A DNA stretch of 64,000 bases from Pseudomonas cannabina (lineage in GTDB: Bacteria > Pseudomonadota > Gammaproteobacteria > Pseudomonadales > Pseudomonadaceae): the NCBI RefSeq assembly GCF_900100365.1, contig NZ_FNKU01000001.1, positions 2,728,001-2,792,000 of the forward strand, given 5' to 3'. This document shows positions 1 to 7,851 of the stretch, one piece after another. The first letter of the stretch is position 1; each line of letters opens with the position of its first letter. The notes beneath the pieces are model-generated. The model was not told where the DNA came from and did not search any database. It saw only the letters and a list, made by a program, of their open reading frames with translations. The position numbers were made by a program, and so were the translations under genes.

Positions 1-833
1 CGGCCGCGCTGGAGAACCGCTCCGAACACCCCATTGCCCGCGCTTTCGGACCGGCGCCGCAGCCTGCCGAAGAGGTCCATAACCTGCCGGGGCTGGGGCT
101 TGAAGGCTGCGTCGGAGCACGCCATTTGCGCATCGGCGAACCGACGTTCGTGTGCGCCCTGAGCAATAGCGATGCGCCACCCACGCCCGCTGAAACCGGT
201 CAGTGGCTGTTGTTGGGCGATGCGCAAGGGCCGCTGGCATGGCTGGTGCTCGATGACGCTCTGCGCGCCGACGCAGGCTTGCTGGTGCAGGCCTGCAAGG
301 CACGCGGCTGGAAAACCCTGATGCTGTCCGGTGACAGTTCGCCGATGGTCGCCTGCGTTGCCGATGCGCTGGGCATCGACGACGCGCGTGGAAGCATGCG
401 CCCGGACGACAAGCTGGCCGTGCTGCATCAATTGCAGGCGCAAGGCCGCAGGGTGCTGATGATCGGCGATGGCGTCAACGATGTGCCGGCCATGGCCGCC
501 GCCGATATCAGCGTGGCGATGGGCTCGGCCACCGACCTTGCCAAAACCAGCGCAGACGCAGTGCTGCTGTGCAATCGGTTGCCGGTGCTGATCGACGCGC
601 TGAACCTTGCGCGCCGCACCCGGCGGATCATTATCGAAAACCTCATGTGGGCCGCTCTGTACAATGGCCTGATGTTGCCATTTGCCGCGCTGGGCTGGGT
701 GACGCCCGTCTGGGCAGCCATCGGCATGTCGGTCAGCTCGTTGATCGTGGTGCTCAACGCCCTGCGCCTGACGCGTCTGCCGCAATCAGCCCAATCGGCT
801 TCGGAGGTTTCATGCCTGCGCTCTACATCATGA
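1..833 (+). CDS. ccoI: Copper-translocating P-type ATPase CcoI (FixI), C-terminal part
   Basis: This is the C-terminal ~277 residues of a heavy-metal P1B-type ATPase, cut by the window start (first full codon at position 3). Visible motifs are the SEHPIA block of the nucleotide-binding domain near the window edge, the hinge motif GDGVNDVPA, and two C-terminal membrane segments. Family knowledge: CcoI moves copper across the inner membrane for the binuclear centre of cbb3 oxidase. The following ccoS overlaps its end by 22 nt, which separates CcoI from general copper-efflux ATPases. The phosphorylation motif and metal-binding domain lie upstream of the window. Confidence 0.93.
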   Translation, partial: AALENRSEHPIARAFGPAPQPAEEVHNLPGLGLEGCVGARHLRIGEPTFVCALSNSDAPPTPAETGQWLLLGDAQGPLAWLVLDDALRADAGLLVQACKARGWKTLMLSGDSSPMVACVADALGIDDARGSMRPDDKLAVLHQLQAQGRRVLMIGDGVNDVPAMAAADISVAMGSATDLAKTSADAVLLCNRLPVLIDALNLARRTRRIIIENLMWAALYNGLMLPFAALGWVTPVWAAIGMSVSSLIVVLNALRLTRLPQSAQSASEVSCLRSTS

Positions 834-1015
834 TTCCTGCTGCCCTGCTGCTGGTAGGCGTCGCGATTTACGTGTTCTTCTGGGCGGTCGACAGCGGCCA
901 GTACGACGACATGGAAGGTCCGGCACACAGTGTGTTGTTCGATGATCCGCCAGCAATCGATCAGGCCGAAGCGCAACGCCCCCGAACCGGAACCGACGAG
1001 AAGCCCGATGCTTGA
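812..1015 (+). CDS. ccoS: cbb3-type cytochrome oxidase assembly protein CcoS
   Basis: A 67-residue protein with one N-terminal membrane segment (about residues 5-25, ending VFFWAVDSGQYDD), the size and shape of CcoS. The VDSGQYDD stretch just after the helix is typical of the family. The start at 812 follows a strong GGAGG at 804-808 inside the end of ccoI, and the gene overlaps the next one by 8 nt, so the three genes are translationally coupled. CcoS is needed for cofactor insertion into cbb3 oxidase. The in-frame ORF reaches further upstream, but only this start matches the family. Confidence 0.93.
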   Translation: MPALYIMIPAALLLVGVAIYVFFWAVDSGQYDDMEGPAHSVLFDDPPAIDQAEAQRPRTGTDEKPDA

Positions 1016-1691
1016 GCTCGTGCCACTGCTGTTCTCGGCACTGATTCTTGGCCTGCTGGGCGGCGGCCATTGTCTGGGCATGTGTGGTGGCCTGATGGGC
1101 GCACTGACCCTCGCCATTCCCCAGGAACAGCGCAGCCGTCGGTTTCGTCTGCTGCTAGCGTACAACCTGGGACGGATTTGCAGCTACACGCTGGCGGGTG
1201 TGCTGTCCGGGCTGGCAGGCTGGGCGGTTGCACAAAGCCCGCTGGCAACCGGCCTGCGCGTGGCCGCCGCGCTACTGCTTATCGTCATGGGCCTGTATCT
1301 GGCGGGCTGGTGGAGCGGTCTGACACACATCGAACGTCTGGGCCGTGGGCTGTGGCGATACCTGCAACCGCTGGCCCGCCGCCTGATGCCGGTGTCCAGT
1401 CTGCCCCGCGCCTTGTTGTTGGGCGCTTTATGGGGCTGGCTGCCCTGCGGGCTGGTCTACAGCGCGCTGCTCTGGGCTGCCAGTCAGGCCAATCCTGTGC
1501 ACAGCGCGTTGCTGATGCTGGCATTCGGGCTGGGCACTTGGCCTGTGTTGCTGGCCACGGGCCTGGCAGCCGAACGCACCACCGCGCTGCTGCGCAAGCG
1601 TGGCATTCGCATGGCCAGAGGCCTGCTGGTCATTGTGTTCGGCTTGTGGACCCTGCCGGGCCCGCATCAACACTGGCTGATGGGGCACTGA
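1008..1691 (+). CDS. SafE/DsbD_2-type membrane protein of the cbb3 cluster
   Basis: A 227-residue polytopic inner-membrane protein. Residues ~15-30 carry GGGHCLGMCGG, the signature of the cytochrome c biogenesis transmembrane family (DsbD_2, often labelled sulfite exporter TauE/SafE), followed by about five more hydrophobic segments. The start at 1008 overlaps ccoS by 8 nt; the longer frame reaching back to 930 would lie within ccoS. Homologues sit after ccoS in other pseudomonads. A role in copper handling or oxidase assembly is inferred from position. The paired cysteines could bind metal or shuttle thiols. Confidence 0.85.
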   Translation: MLELVPLLFSALILGLLGGGHCLGMCGGLMGALTLAIPQEQRSRRFRLLLAYNLGRICSYTLAGVLSGLAGWAVAQSPLATGLRVAAALLLIVMGLYLAGWWSGLTHIERLGRGLWRYLQPLARRLMPVSSLPRALLLGALWGWLPCGLVYSALLWAASQANPVHSALLMLAFGLGTWPVLLATGLAAERTTALLRKRGIRMARGLLVIVFGLWTLPGPHQHWLMGH

Positions 1692-1760
1692 GCCATGGGG
1701 CTCCCATCGAGATTCTTCCTGCGTTGCGCGCACCCTCGAACTCTTGGCCGGGTCGCCGCT

Positions 1761-2240
1761 TCACATTTTGGCCAGTACCAGCATGCCAGCGGAGGTCTTG
1801 TCGCTATCGCTGGAACCCAGGCTGTTCATCAGCGACGACAGATCGGCGGTGGAACTGCTCATCAGCGCCTGTAACGTGCCCAGCACGGTTTGCAGCGCCC
1901 CGGCTTTGGTCTGGCGCTCTTCAGGGGTCAGGCTTCTGTCGGCCAAGACTTTCTGAATCTGATCAGTGGTTTCCTCCATCTTGCGCTGCAATTCGCGGAT
2001 CGACTTGAGGATTTTCTGCACCGAAGAAGGAAGACCGCTCTGTTCGATATCCGAGTCTCTCGACCCTGACGACGCTGCAGCCTTGCCCTCGGCTGACAGA
2101 TTGACCTCTATCCCCTTCGCTTTGCCAGCAGACGCCTCGGCAACATTGTCGCTGGTCTGGTCACTGGCCTGACTGTAGGTGATCGTCGCGGTTGCTGGAC
2201 GTATCGTAACGCTGTTGATCAACGGAACGGTCGTTGACAT
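1761..2240 (-). CDS. Hypothetical protein with C-terminal coiled coil
   Basis: A 159-residue protein I do not recognise firmly. Residues 1-70 are Ser/Ala/Thr-rich and low complexity. Residues ~72-140 form an amphipathic coiled-coil-like helix beginning with the stretch VQKILKSIRELQRKMEETT. There is no signal peptide or membrane segment. The arrangement (disordered head, then an IRELQ-type coil) is reminiscent of FlxA-like small proteins, but that is a loose resemblance. The start codon at 2240 has an AGGA about 10 nt upstream. It is convergent with the ccoS cluster and divergent from anr, so it has its own promoter in the 150-bp gap it shares with anr. Confidence 0.7.
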   Translation of the reverse strand: MSTTVPLINSVTIRPATATITYSQASDQTSDNVAEASAGKAKGIEVNLSAEGKAAASSGSRDSDIEQSGLPSSVQKILKSIRELQRKMEETTDQIQKVLADRSLTPEERQTKAGALQTVLGTLQALMSSSTADLSSLMNSLGSSDSDKTSAGMLVLAKM

Positions 2241-2392
2241 GGCAAGGCATCCTGAGTCAGCTGAAAAGATACAAGGTCATCGGCACCACACCCGGAAACT
2301 TGATGAAACAGTTCACCCTCGAAGCTGGCCGCATCTGGCAAGGGTGAGTTACCCTTACGTCCTATGTGTGATTTCCCACAAGGAATTAAGTG

Positions 2393-3124
2393 ATGTCCGA
2401 GCCAGCAAAACGCGCTCAACCCCAGGCTCATTGCAAGGATTGCAGTCTCGCTCCGCTCTGCTTGCCCCTCTCGTTGAATATGGACGACATGGACTCGCTT
2501 GACCAAATCGTCAAACGCGGCCGCCCGCTGAAGAAAGGCGAGTTTCTGTTTCGTCAGGGCGATACCTTCGAATCGGTGTACGCGGTGCGCTCCGGCGCCC
2601 TGAAAACCTTCAACATCAGCGATTCGGGCGAAGAACAGCTCACCGGCTTCCACCTGCCCAGCGAGCTGCTGGGCATGTCGGGCATGGACGCCGAGGCCTA
2701 CCCGGTTTCGGCGCAGGCGCTGGAAACCACGTCAGTCTGCGAGATTCCATTCGAGCGCCTAGACGAACTTTCGGCTCAGTTGCCGCAATTGCGTCGGCAA
2801 CTGATGCGGGTCATGAGCCGCGAGATCCGTGACGATCAGCAAATGATGCTGTTGTTGTCGAAAAAGACCGCCGACGAGCGTATTGCCACCTTTCTGGTCA
2901 ATTTGTCGGCGCGCTTCCGGGCGCGGGGCTTTTCAGCCAATCAGTTCAGGCTAAGCATGTCGCGCAACGAGATCGGCAATCACCTGGGGCTGGCGGTTGA
3001 AACCGTGTCCCGGGTGTTCACCCGCTTCCAGCAAAACGAGCTGGTACGTGCCGACGGCAAGGAGATCCACATCCTCGCGCCCGTCGAGCTGTGCGCACTG
3101 GCTGGCGGCGCAATGCAAAGCTGA
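2393..3124 (+). CDS. anr: Anaerobic regulator Anr (FNR/CRP family)
   Basis: A 243-residue FNR-type activator. The N-terminal cysteine cluster reads [11 protein letters not shown], which with a later Cys (in SVCEIP) supplies the four ligands of the oxygen-labile 4Fe-4S cluster. A cyclic-nucleotide-like beta barrel (~30-150) is followed by a helix-turn-helix with the recognition segment [13 protein letters not shown] typical of FNR/Anr. The start at 2393 has AAGGAATT upstream; a GTG immediately before it is in frame but less likely. Anr controls low-oxygen genes including the cbb3 oxidase, which fits its neighbours upstream. apt follows 61 bp later. Confidence 0.95.
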   Translation: MSEPAKRAQPQAHCKDCSLAPLCLPLSLNMDDMDSLDQIVKRGRPLKKGEFLFRQGDTFESVYAVRSGALKTFNISDSGEEQLTGFHLPSELLGMSGMDAEAYPVSAQALETTSVCEIPFERLDELSAQLPQLRRQLMRVMSREIRDDQQMMLLLSKKTADERIATFLVNLSARFRARGFSANQFRLSMSRNEIGNHLGLAVETVSRVFTRFQQNELVRADGKEIHILAPVELCALAGGAMQS

Positions 3125-3185
3125 GGCGTGCGATCTGTGGCAGGTGGGCTTAAACTGTCGGCCAAAACTGCCATGGATCACCCAG

Positions 3186-3734
3186 ATGACCTTCGATCAA
3201 TCGACTTTCAAAGCCCTGATACGCCCGGTCGTAGACTTCCCCAAGCCGGGTGTCGTGTTTCGCGACATCACTCCGCTGTTCCAGTCGCCCAAGGCCACGC
3301 GTCAGGTGATCGACGCCTTCGTGCAGCGCTATATCGAAGCCGATTTCAGCCACATTGGCGTCATGGACGCACGTGGTTTTCTGATTGGTTCAGTGGTCGC
3401 TTACCAGTTGAACAAGCCGTTGGTGCTGTTCCGCAAACAGGGCAAACTGCCGGCTGACGTGCTGTCCGAGGGTTATCAGACCGAGTACGGTGAAGCCTAT
3501 CTGGAGGTTCATGCAGACAGCCTGTGCGACGGCGATTCGGTGGTGATGTTCGATGACCTGATCGCCACAGGTGGCACGCTGATTGCGGCTGCCAACCTGA
3601 TCCGCCGCATGGGCGCCAGGGTTCACGAGGCTGCTGCGATCATCGACCTGCCGGAACTGGGCGGCTCGAAACGCCTGCACGACCTGCAGATCCCCACGTT
3701 CTGCCTGACGGAATTTGCGCTGGACGAGCAGTAA
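3186..3734 (+). CDS. apt: Adenine phosphoribosyltransferase
   Basis: A 182-residue purine-salvage enzyme that converts adenine and PRPP into AMP in the cytosol. The PRPP-binding motif [13 protein letters not shown] is present near residue 120, and the N-terminal segment [16 protein letters not shown] is the classic Apt signature. The ATG at 3186 gives the usual family length; the longer frame upstream runs through the end of anr and is not used. The anr-apt pair is conserved across Pseudomonas. The gene is followed by a long repeat region with no coding sequence. Confidence 0.96.
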   Translation: MTFDQSTFKALIRPVVDFPKPGVVFRDITPLFQSPKATRQVIDAFVQRYIEADFSHIGVMDARGFLIGSVVAYQLNKPLVLFRKQGKLPADVLSEGYQTEYGEAYLEVHADSLCDGDSVVMFDDLIATGGTLIAAANLIRRMGARVHEAAAIIDLPELGGSKRLHDLQIPTFCLTEFALDEQ

Positions 3735-3752
3735 GACGGCACGCTGACTTTG

Positions 3753-4046
3753 CACGGCGGTTCTGCGATTTCAGTGATATCTATTTTCGACTCAAGGCAC
3801 CTTTTCGCCCCTCGGCGACTGACTTTGAAGGATCAAAGTAAGCAAAATCCCGGCTCCGTTTCCGGCCCGACTTCGTCGGGTTCCTTCGCCCTGTCACTGA
3901 TCCGGGGGTCGCCGCAACGGGCCATCCATGGCCCGGTGCGGCTAGCCTGGCGTCCTGCCAGGCTAGCCCCGGATCAGCGCCAGGACTCAGCCGTCACTTA
4001 CGTCGCACCCTGCGTCGTCAGTGCCATCGCGGTAGAAAAGCGCTTA
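3753..4046 (+). repeat. Dispersed intergenic repeat with structured 95-nt core (copy A)
   Basis: This block is shared almost base for base with copies at 25185-25480 and 25569-25860. It holds several hairpins: an ACTTTGA/TCAAAGT pair near 3821-3838, CCGACTTCGTCGG near 3867-3879, and a 95-nt core at 3890-3984. The core folds as a three-way junction: P1 pairs CTGATCCGGGG (3897-3907) with 3967-3977, P2 pairs 3911-3925 with 3928-3942, and P3 pairs 3943-3951 with 3957-3965. Open frames through it give the same meaningless peptide in each copy, so it is not a gene. Its function is unknown. Confidence 0.85.
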
Positions 4047-4076
4047 TTTATGAGCAAGGCATGACAAAGTGCTGCA

Positions 4077-4190
4077 GCACAGCGGTGACGCAGAGCGTCA
4101 CGAGACGGCATGACGACGCGGAGCGTCGCAGGATAGTTGAAGGACGGAGACGGAGCGTCCAGAACGGCGTACCGACGCAGAACGCCGGCA
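4077..4190. repeat. Cluster of four REP-like GACGC palindromes
   Basis: Four short hairpins are spaced 28-35 bp apart: GTGACGCAGAGCGTCAC (4086-4102), CGACGCGGAGCGTCG (4114-4128), an imperfect GGACG...CGTCC (4142-4160) and a decayed GACGCAGAACGCC near 4174. The spacers are themselves similar (AGACGGCATGAC, AGAACGGCGTACC). The same palindrome type recurs at 18859-18906 and several times in 24730-25922. The cluster lies where the che operon and apt converge, so it may end transcription from both sides. Confidence 0.75.
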
Positions 4191-4224
4191 CGATGGTCAC
4201 TGGCTGGCTGTGCAGGACGACGAA

Positions 4225-4626
4225 CTAGCTCGGCGTGTTGCCGTGCAGTTTGGTCATCAGTTGCGCTTCAGCCTGGGTCAGGCCGCAGGATTGGGTCAGT
4301 TCGTCGATGCTGGCGCCCATGCCAACGAGGCGCGCGGCTTGGGCAAAGGACAGCGTGGAGGGATCGCGCTGTTCCAGTGCCGTCAGTTTGTCAGGCAGCG
4401 GCGCGACCGTGGCACGCAGTTCGTGCAACGCCTCACCCATGCGGACCGTGCCGTTCTGGTAGTTGTCCAGACGCCTGGCCAACTCCTTGATTCGTTGATC
4501 ACGCAAGGCAGCCGCCTCGTCACGCGCTGCGTCGAGCTTGCGCTGACGCTTCGTATGGGCCAGGAACAAAAACAGGGTGACAACCCAGAGAATGCCCAGA
4601 AAGACGACAGCTACCTCAACGATCAA
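4225..4626 (-). CDS. DUF2802 membrane-anchored protein of the chemotaxis operon
   Basis: A 133-residue protein with one N-terminal membrane segment (residues ~2-22), a charged coiled coil (~25-65, LRDQRIKELARRLDNYQNG) and a C-terminal helical region ending in a helix-turn-helix-like stretch (GASIDELTQSCGLTQAEAQLM). It is the last gene of the che operon, directly after cheW as in other pseudomonads. The start is a TTG at 4626-4624, immediately after the cheW stop codon, with GGAG about 11 nt upstream in cheW; I see no in-frame ATG that keeps the membrane segment. Function is not established. Confidence 0.85.
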   Translation of the reverse strand: MIVEVAVVFLGILWVVTLFLFLAHTKRQRKLDAARDEAAALRDQRIKELARRLDNYQNGTVRMGEALHELRATVAPLPDKLTALEQRDPSTLSFAQAARLVGMGASIDELTQSCGLTQAEAQLMTKLHGNTPS

Positions 4627-5106
4627 TCAGATGCTCTCCAGTTCGGACCACTCTTCTTCAGACATCATTTTGTCCAGCTCGACCAGGATCAACAGTTCGC
4701 CGTTCTTGTTGCAGACGCCCTGAATGAACTTGGCCGATTCGTCGTTACCCACGTTCGGTGCGGTTTCGACTTCGGACTGACGCAAGTAAACCACTTCCGC
4801 CACGCTGTCGACCAGAATACCGACCACTTGTTTGTCGGCTTCGATGATCACGATACGCGTGTTGTCACTGACTTCAACCGGATCCAGACCGAAACGCTGA
4901 CGGGTGTCGATCACGGTCACGACGTTACCGCGCAGGTTGATGATCCCGAGGACATAGCTTGGCGCACCTGGCACCGGGGCAATTTCGGTGTAGCGCAGCA
5001 CTTCCTGCACCTGCATTACATTGATGCCATAGGACTCGTTGTCCAGACGGAATGTAACCCATTGCAGGATCGGATCTTCGGAACCTTGCGCAGACGACTT
5101 ATTCAT
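4627..5106 (-). CDS. cheW: Chemotaxis adaptor protein CheW
   Basis: A 159-residue single-domain CheW that couples chemoreceptors to the kinase CheA at the inner membrane. The core motifs YGINVMQVQEVLRYTEIAPVPGAP and VLGIINLRGNVVTVIDTRQRFG are intact. It follows parP by 57 bp. The protein is close to the usual length, with a slightly extended N-terminus. With cheA, cheB, cheY and cheZ upstream in the same unit it completes the main flagellar signalling array; the receptors and cheR are not in this window. Confidence 0.96.
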   Translation of the reverse strand: MNKSSAQGSEDPILQWVTFRLDNESYGINVMQVQEVLRYTEIAPVPGAPSYVLGIINLRGNVVTVIDTRQRFGLDPVEVSDNTRIVIIEADKQVVGILVDSVAEVVYLRQSEVETAPNVGNDESAKFIQGVCNKNGELLILVELDKMMSEEEWSELESI

Positions 5107-5163
5107 AACCCCAACCCCTCACGTGTGTTCTTTGCGGGCAGCGCCTTTGGCGCCGACCCATGA

Positions 5164-6021
5164 TTATTTCGACTTGTTCAACTGCTTGACCGCGCCACTG
5201 GCTATCAGCTCGGCCAACTCTGCAACGTCCAGCAACGCGCACATGTGTTCGATCACCGTGCCCGCCAACCATGGGCGCTGGCCGCGCTGCGTGCGCCATT
5301 TGATCTCGTTCGGATCAAGACGCAACGAGCGACTCACATGATGCACCGCCAGCCCCCACTCGTATCCCTGCACCGAGATCACGTACTGCAATCCCTGGCG
5401 AAAATCATCGCGATAGCGATCCGGCATGATCCAGCGCGCGGTATCCAGTACTTTCAAATTACCTGCCTGGCTGGGCAGAATCCCGAGAAACCAGTCCGGC
5501 TGGCCGAACAGCGGCGTCAGCTCCTGCCCCGCCAGCGGGTAAATCGAGCCCAGGCACACCAGCGGCACCGCCAGCGTCAGGCCAGCCACATCGAACAGCA
5601 GGCATTCGAACGGCTCTGCAGCCCACGCCGGACGACCATCGCTGGTCGGCGGTGGCGTGGGAGTCCGCTGAGTCACCCGTGTGCTCAACTCCGCGACAGG
5701 CTCGACCAGACCCACAGTCGGTTCCGCCGTTTCAACTTCTAATGCCTCGACCGGCACCGCTTCGGCAACAATCACCGGAGCGACTTCAACCACAGGCGCT
5801 GGCACTGCAACCGGTGTCGCTGCCTTGACGGCAACCGCCACCGGTTTGAGCTGCGCCTGCATCCGCGCGTCGAACGCCTGCTCTTCGAGCACGGCGGCCT
5901 GAAATTCATCGATGCTGGCGGAGGGCTCTTCGAGCTCTTCCGTAGCGTCGTACAGCAATGCATCCAGATAAGACTGCAAAGCCAGCTTGGGTCGTGTTGC
6001 AACTTCTACAGGGCGGTTCAT
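5164..6021 (-). CDS. parP: ParP-like CheW-domain protein, chemotaxis array localisation
   Basis: A 285-residue protein. Residues ~1-45 hold a conserved head (KLALQSYLDALL), residues ~50-145 are a Pro/Val/Glu/Ala-rich spacer, and the C-terminal ~140 residues are a CheW-like domain (ECLLFDVAGLTLAVPLVCLGSI; VLDTARWIMPDRY). In Vibrio, ParP binds ParC and CheA and holds arrays at the pole; that role is carried over from the family. The ATG at 6021 matches homologues; an upstream ATG at 6048 is possible. Partner parC lies directly upstream, cheW directly downstream. Confidence 0.85.
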   Translation of the reverse strand: MNRPVEVATRPKLALQSYLDALLYDATEELEEPSASIDEFQAAVLEEQAFDARMQAQLKPVAVAVKAATPVAVPAPVVEVAPVIVAEAVPVEALEVETAEPTVGLVEPVAELSTRVTQRTPTPPPTSDGRPAWAAEPFECLLFDVAGLTLAVPLVCLGSIYPLAGQELTPLFGQPDWFLGILPSQAGNLKVLDTARWIMPDRYRDDFRQGLQYVISVQGYEWGLAVHHVSRSLRLDPNEIKWRTQRGQRPWLAGTVIEHMCALLDVAELAELIASGAVKQLNKSK

Positions 6022-6123
6022 ACCGGGACCCAACAAAAAATGAAGCATGTGCAGCCTGATAGAGTTATCGGCCGCATTGAGGGATCACTTGAGCGAACTG
6101 TGCAGAAAGAGTGGGCGTTCACG

Positions 6124-6912
6124 TCAGGCCACCTGAGCATTGAGCTGCTCGGCCAGCATGTGCTTGAGCAACGCCCGGTAAGCGATCACGCCACGGCTCT
6201 TGCTGTCATTCTGCGACGGGGTCAGCCCCAGTCGGCTGGCGTCACGCAAGCGCGTGTCGACCGGCACATAAGCCTGCCAGACATGTTCGGGAAAACTGTC
6301 ACGCAACAGTTTCAGGGTGCCCATCGACGCTTGAGTACGACGGTCGAACAGAGTTGGCACGATGGTGTAAGGCAACGGTACCTTGCGCGAGCGGTTGATC
6401 ATGGCCAGGGTATTGACCATACGCTCCAGGCCTTTTACCGCGAGAAACTCGGTCTGCACCGGAATCGCCAGTTGCTGGCTTGCCGCCAGCGCATTGACCA
6501 TCAGCACGCCCAGCAACGGCGGGCTGTCGATCAAGGCATAGTCAAAATCCTGCCATAACTGGGCAAGACTCTTGGCGATCACCAGCCCCAGCCCGCTCTG
6601 GCCAGGCGATTGACGCTCAAGCGTAGCCAGCGCGGTGCTCGACGGGATCAGCGAGATGCGCTGGTCACTGGCCGGCAGCAGTAACTGACCGGGCAAACCT
6701 TCAGGCACCGCGCCCTTGTGCAGAAACAGATCAAAGGCACTGTGTTCCAGTTCGTCGGGGTTGTGCCCGAAATAGCTGGTCATGGAGCCGTGAGGGTCGA
6801 GATCGACAACGACCACGCGCTTGCCCGCATCGGCCAGTAAACCGGCCAGGGCAATGGTCGTGGTGGTCTTTCCGACTCCACCTTTCTGGTTGGCTACTGC
6901 CCAGACTCTCAT
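6124..6912 (-). CDS. parC: ParA-family ATPase ParC, polar positioning of chemotaxis proteins
   Basis: A 262-residue ParA/MinD-type ATPase. The deviant Walker A motif KGGVGKTTTT is at residues 10-19, Walker A' VVDLDPHGS near 36-44, and Walker B YALIDSPP near 126. Family knowledge: ParC (PA1462-type) sits at the pole and recruits chemotaxis arrays through ParP, ensuring inheritance at division. It is not a plasmid partition gene: there is no parB or parS nearby and it lies in the che operon between motD and parP, as in other polarly flagellated gammaproteobacteria. Confidence 0.88.
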   Translation of the reverse strand: MRVWAVANQKGGVGKTTTTIALAGLLADAGKRVVVVDLDPHGSMTSYFGHNPDELEHSAFDLFLHKGAVPEGLPGQLLLPASDQRISLIPSSTALATLERQSPGQSGLGLVIAKSLAQLWQDFDYALIDSPPLLGVLMVNALAASQQLAIPVQTEFLAVKGLERMVNTLAMINRSRKVPLPYTIVPTLFDRRTQASMGTLKLLRDSFPEHVWQAYVPVDTRLRDASRLGLTPSQNDSKSRGVIAYRALLKHMLAEQLNAQVA

Positions 6913-6954
6913 TGAATGTTTTCCTTTCGTACAGCGAAGCGCATACCGATACGA

Positions 6955-7845
6955 TTATTGGAGGGCGGGTGACGGAGAATTGACGGCGTTCGCGCGTACC
7001 GGCGGCTTTGCTGGCACCGGTGCAGTTTGTGTGCCAGCCCGCTTCAACGCGGCGTCAGGCTGAACATTGGCCGTCCCGGCGCTGGTCAGACTGCGGCGCA
7101 CGTCCAGATTTCGCGAGATCACCAGCACCACGCGGCGGTTCTTGGCGCGCCCGGCGGCCGTGGTATTGGGAGCAATCGGCTGAAACTCGCCATAGCCGAC
7201 TGAGGCGAGACGCGCCGGATTGACGCCATCCATGGCCAGCATGCGCACAATACTGGCAGAGCGCGCCGACGACAGGTCCCAGTTGGTCGGGAATTGCGAC
7301 GTGTTGATCGGCTGGTCGTCAGTGAAACCTTCCACATGGATGGGGTTGTCGAAGCGTTTGACGATCCCGGACACCTTCTCGATGATCGAAAACGCCTTGT
7401 CACTGGGCATTGCATCGCCGCTGCCGAACAGCATGCTGGAGTTGAGCTCGATCTCGACCCACAATTCGTTGCCACGCACGGTCATCTGGTCAGACTTGAG
7501 CAAATCCCCGAAGGCATCGCGCACGTCCTGGGCAATGGTCTGCAAAGGGTCATCTGAAGCCTGGCCGATGCCGGCGTCGGTCTGCTCGCTGTCCTTGAGC
7601 AACGGCTCGGCAGGTTTGACCGAGACCGGGCGCTGCTCGCCGATCGGGATCGGCTTCATGCTCCGCTCGGTGTCGTTGAACACGCCGACCAGCGCCTGAG
7701 AGAGGATCTTGTACTTGCCTTCGTTGATCGAGGAAATCGAGTACATCACCACAAAGAAGGCGAACAGCAGGGTAATGAAGTCGGCGTAGGACACCAGCCA
7801 GCGCTCGTGATTCTCGTGTTCTTCGGGCTGACGACGGCGTGCCAT
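6955..7845 (-). CDS. motD: Flagellar stator protein MotD (MotB family)
   Basis: A 296-residue stator subunit. A short cytoplasmic tail leads into one membrane helix containing the proton-binding aspartate D22 (SYADFITLLFAFF). A plug/linker region follows, then an OmpA-like peptidoglycan-binding domain (~150-260; VEGFTDDQPINTSQFPTNW). It pairs with MotC, encoded 6 bp upstream. In Pseudomonas the MotCD stator works beside a MotAB stator encoded elsewhere, and MotCD supports swarming and movement under high load. Confidence 0.95.
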   Translation of the reverse strand: MARRRQPEEHENHERWLVSYADFITLLFAFFVVMYSISSINEGKYKILSQALVGVFNDTERSMKPIPIGEQRPVSVKPAEPLLKDSEQTDAGIGQASDDPLQTIAQDVRDAFGDLLKSDQMTVRGNELWVEIELNSSMLFGSGDAMPSDKAFSIIEKVSGIVKRFDNPIHVEGFTDDQPINTSQFPTNWDLSSARSASIVRMLAMDGVNPARLASVGYGEFQPIAPNTTAAGRAKNRRVVLVISRNLDVRRSLTSAGTANVQPDAALKRAGTQTAPVPAKPPVRANAVNSPSPALQ

Positions 7846-7851
7846 TTGCGC

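Noticed and set aside
2300..2313. TTGAT-N4-CAGTT upstream of anr as an Anr box
   Set aside because: Only the left half-site fits TTGAT-N4-ATCAA; the right half has too many mismatches to claim autoregulation.
3750..4064. Open frame across the repeat, giving a peptide that recurs at 25257-25595 and 25538-25933
   Set aside because: The peptides are translations of the same dispersed noncoding repeat. They have no start context, and the DNA is dominated by hairpins whose pairing, not the reading frame, is conserved.
6124..6912. Plasmid-type ParA partition gene
   Set aside because: The ATPase is of ParA type, but there is no parB or parS-like site, and its position between motD and parP matches the chemotaxis ParC.
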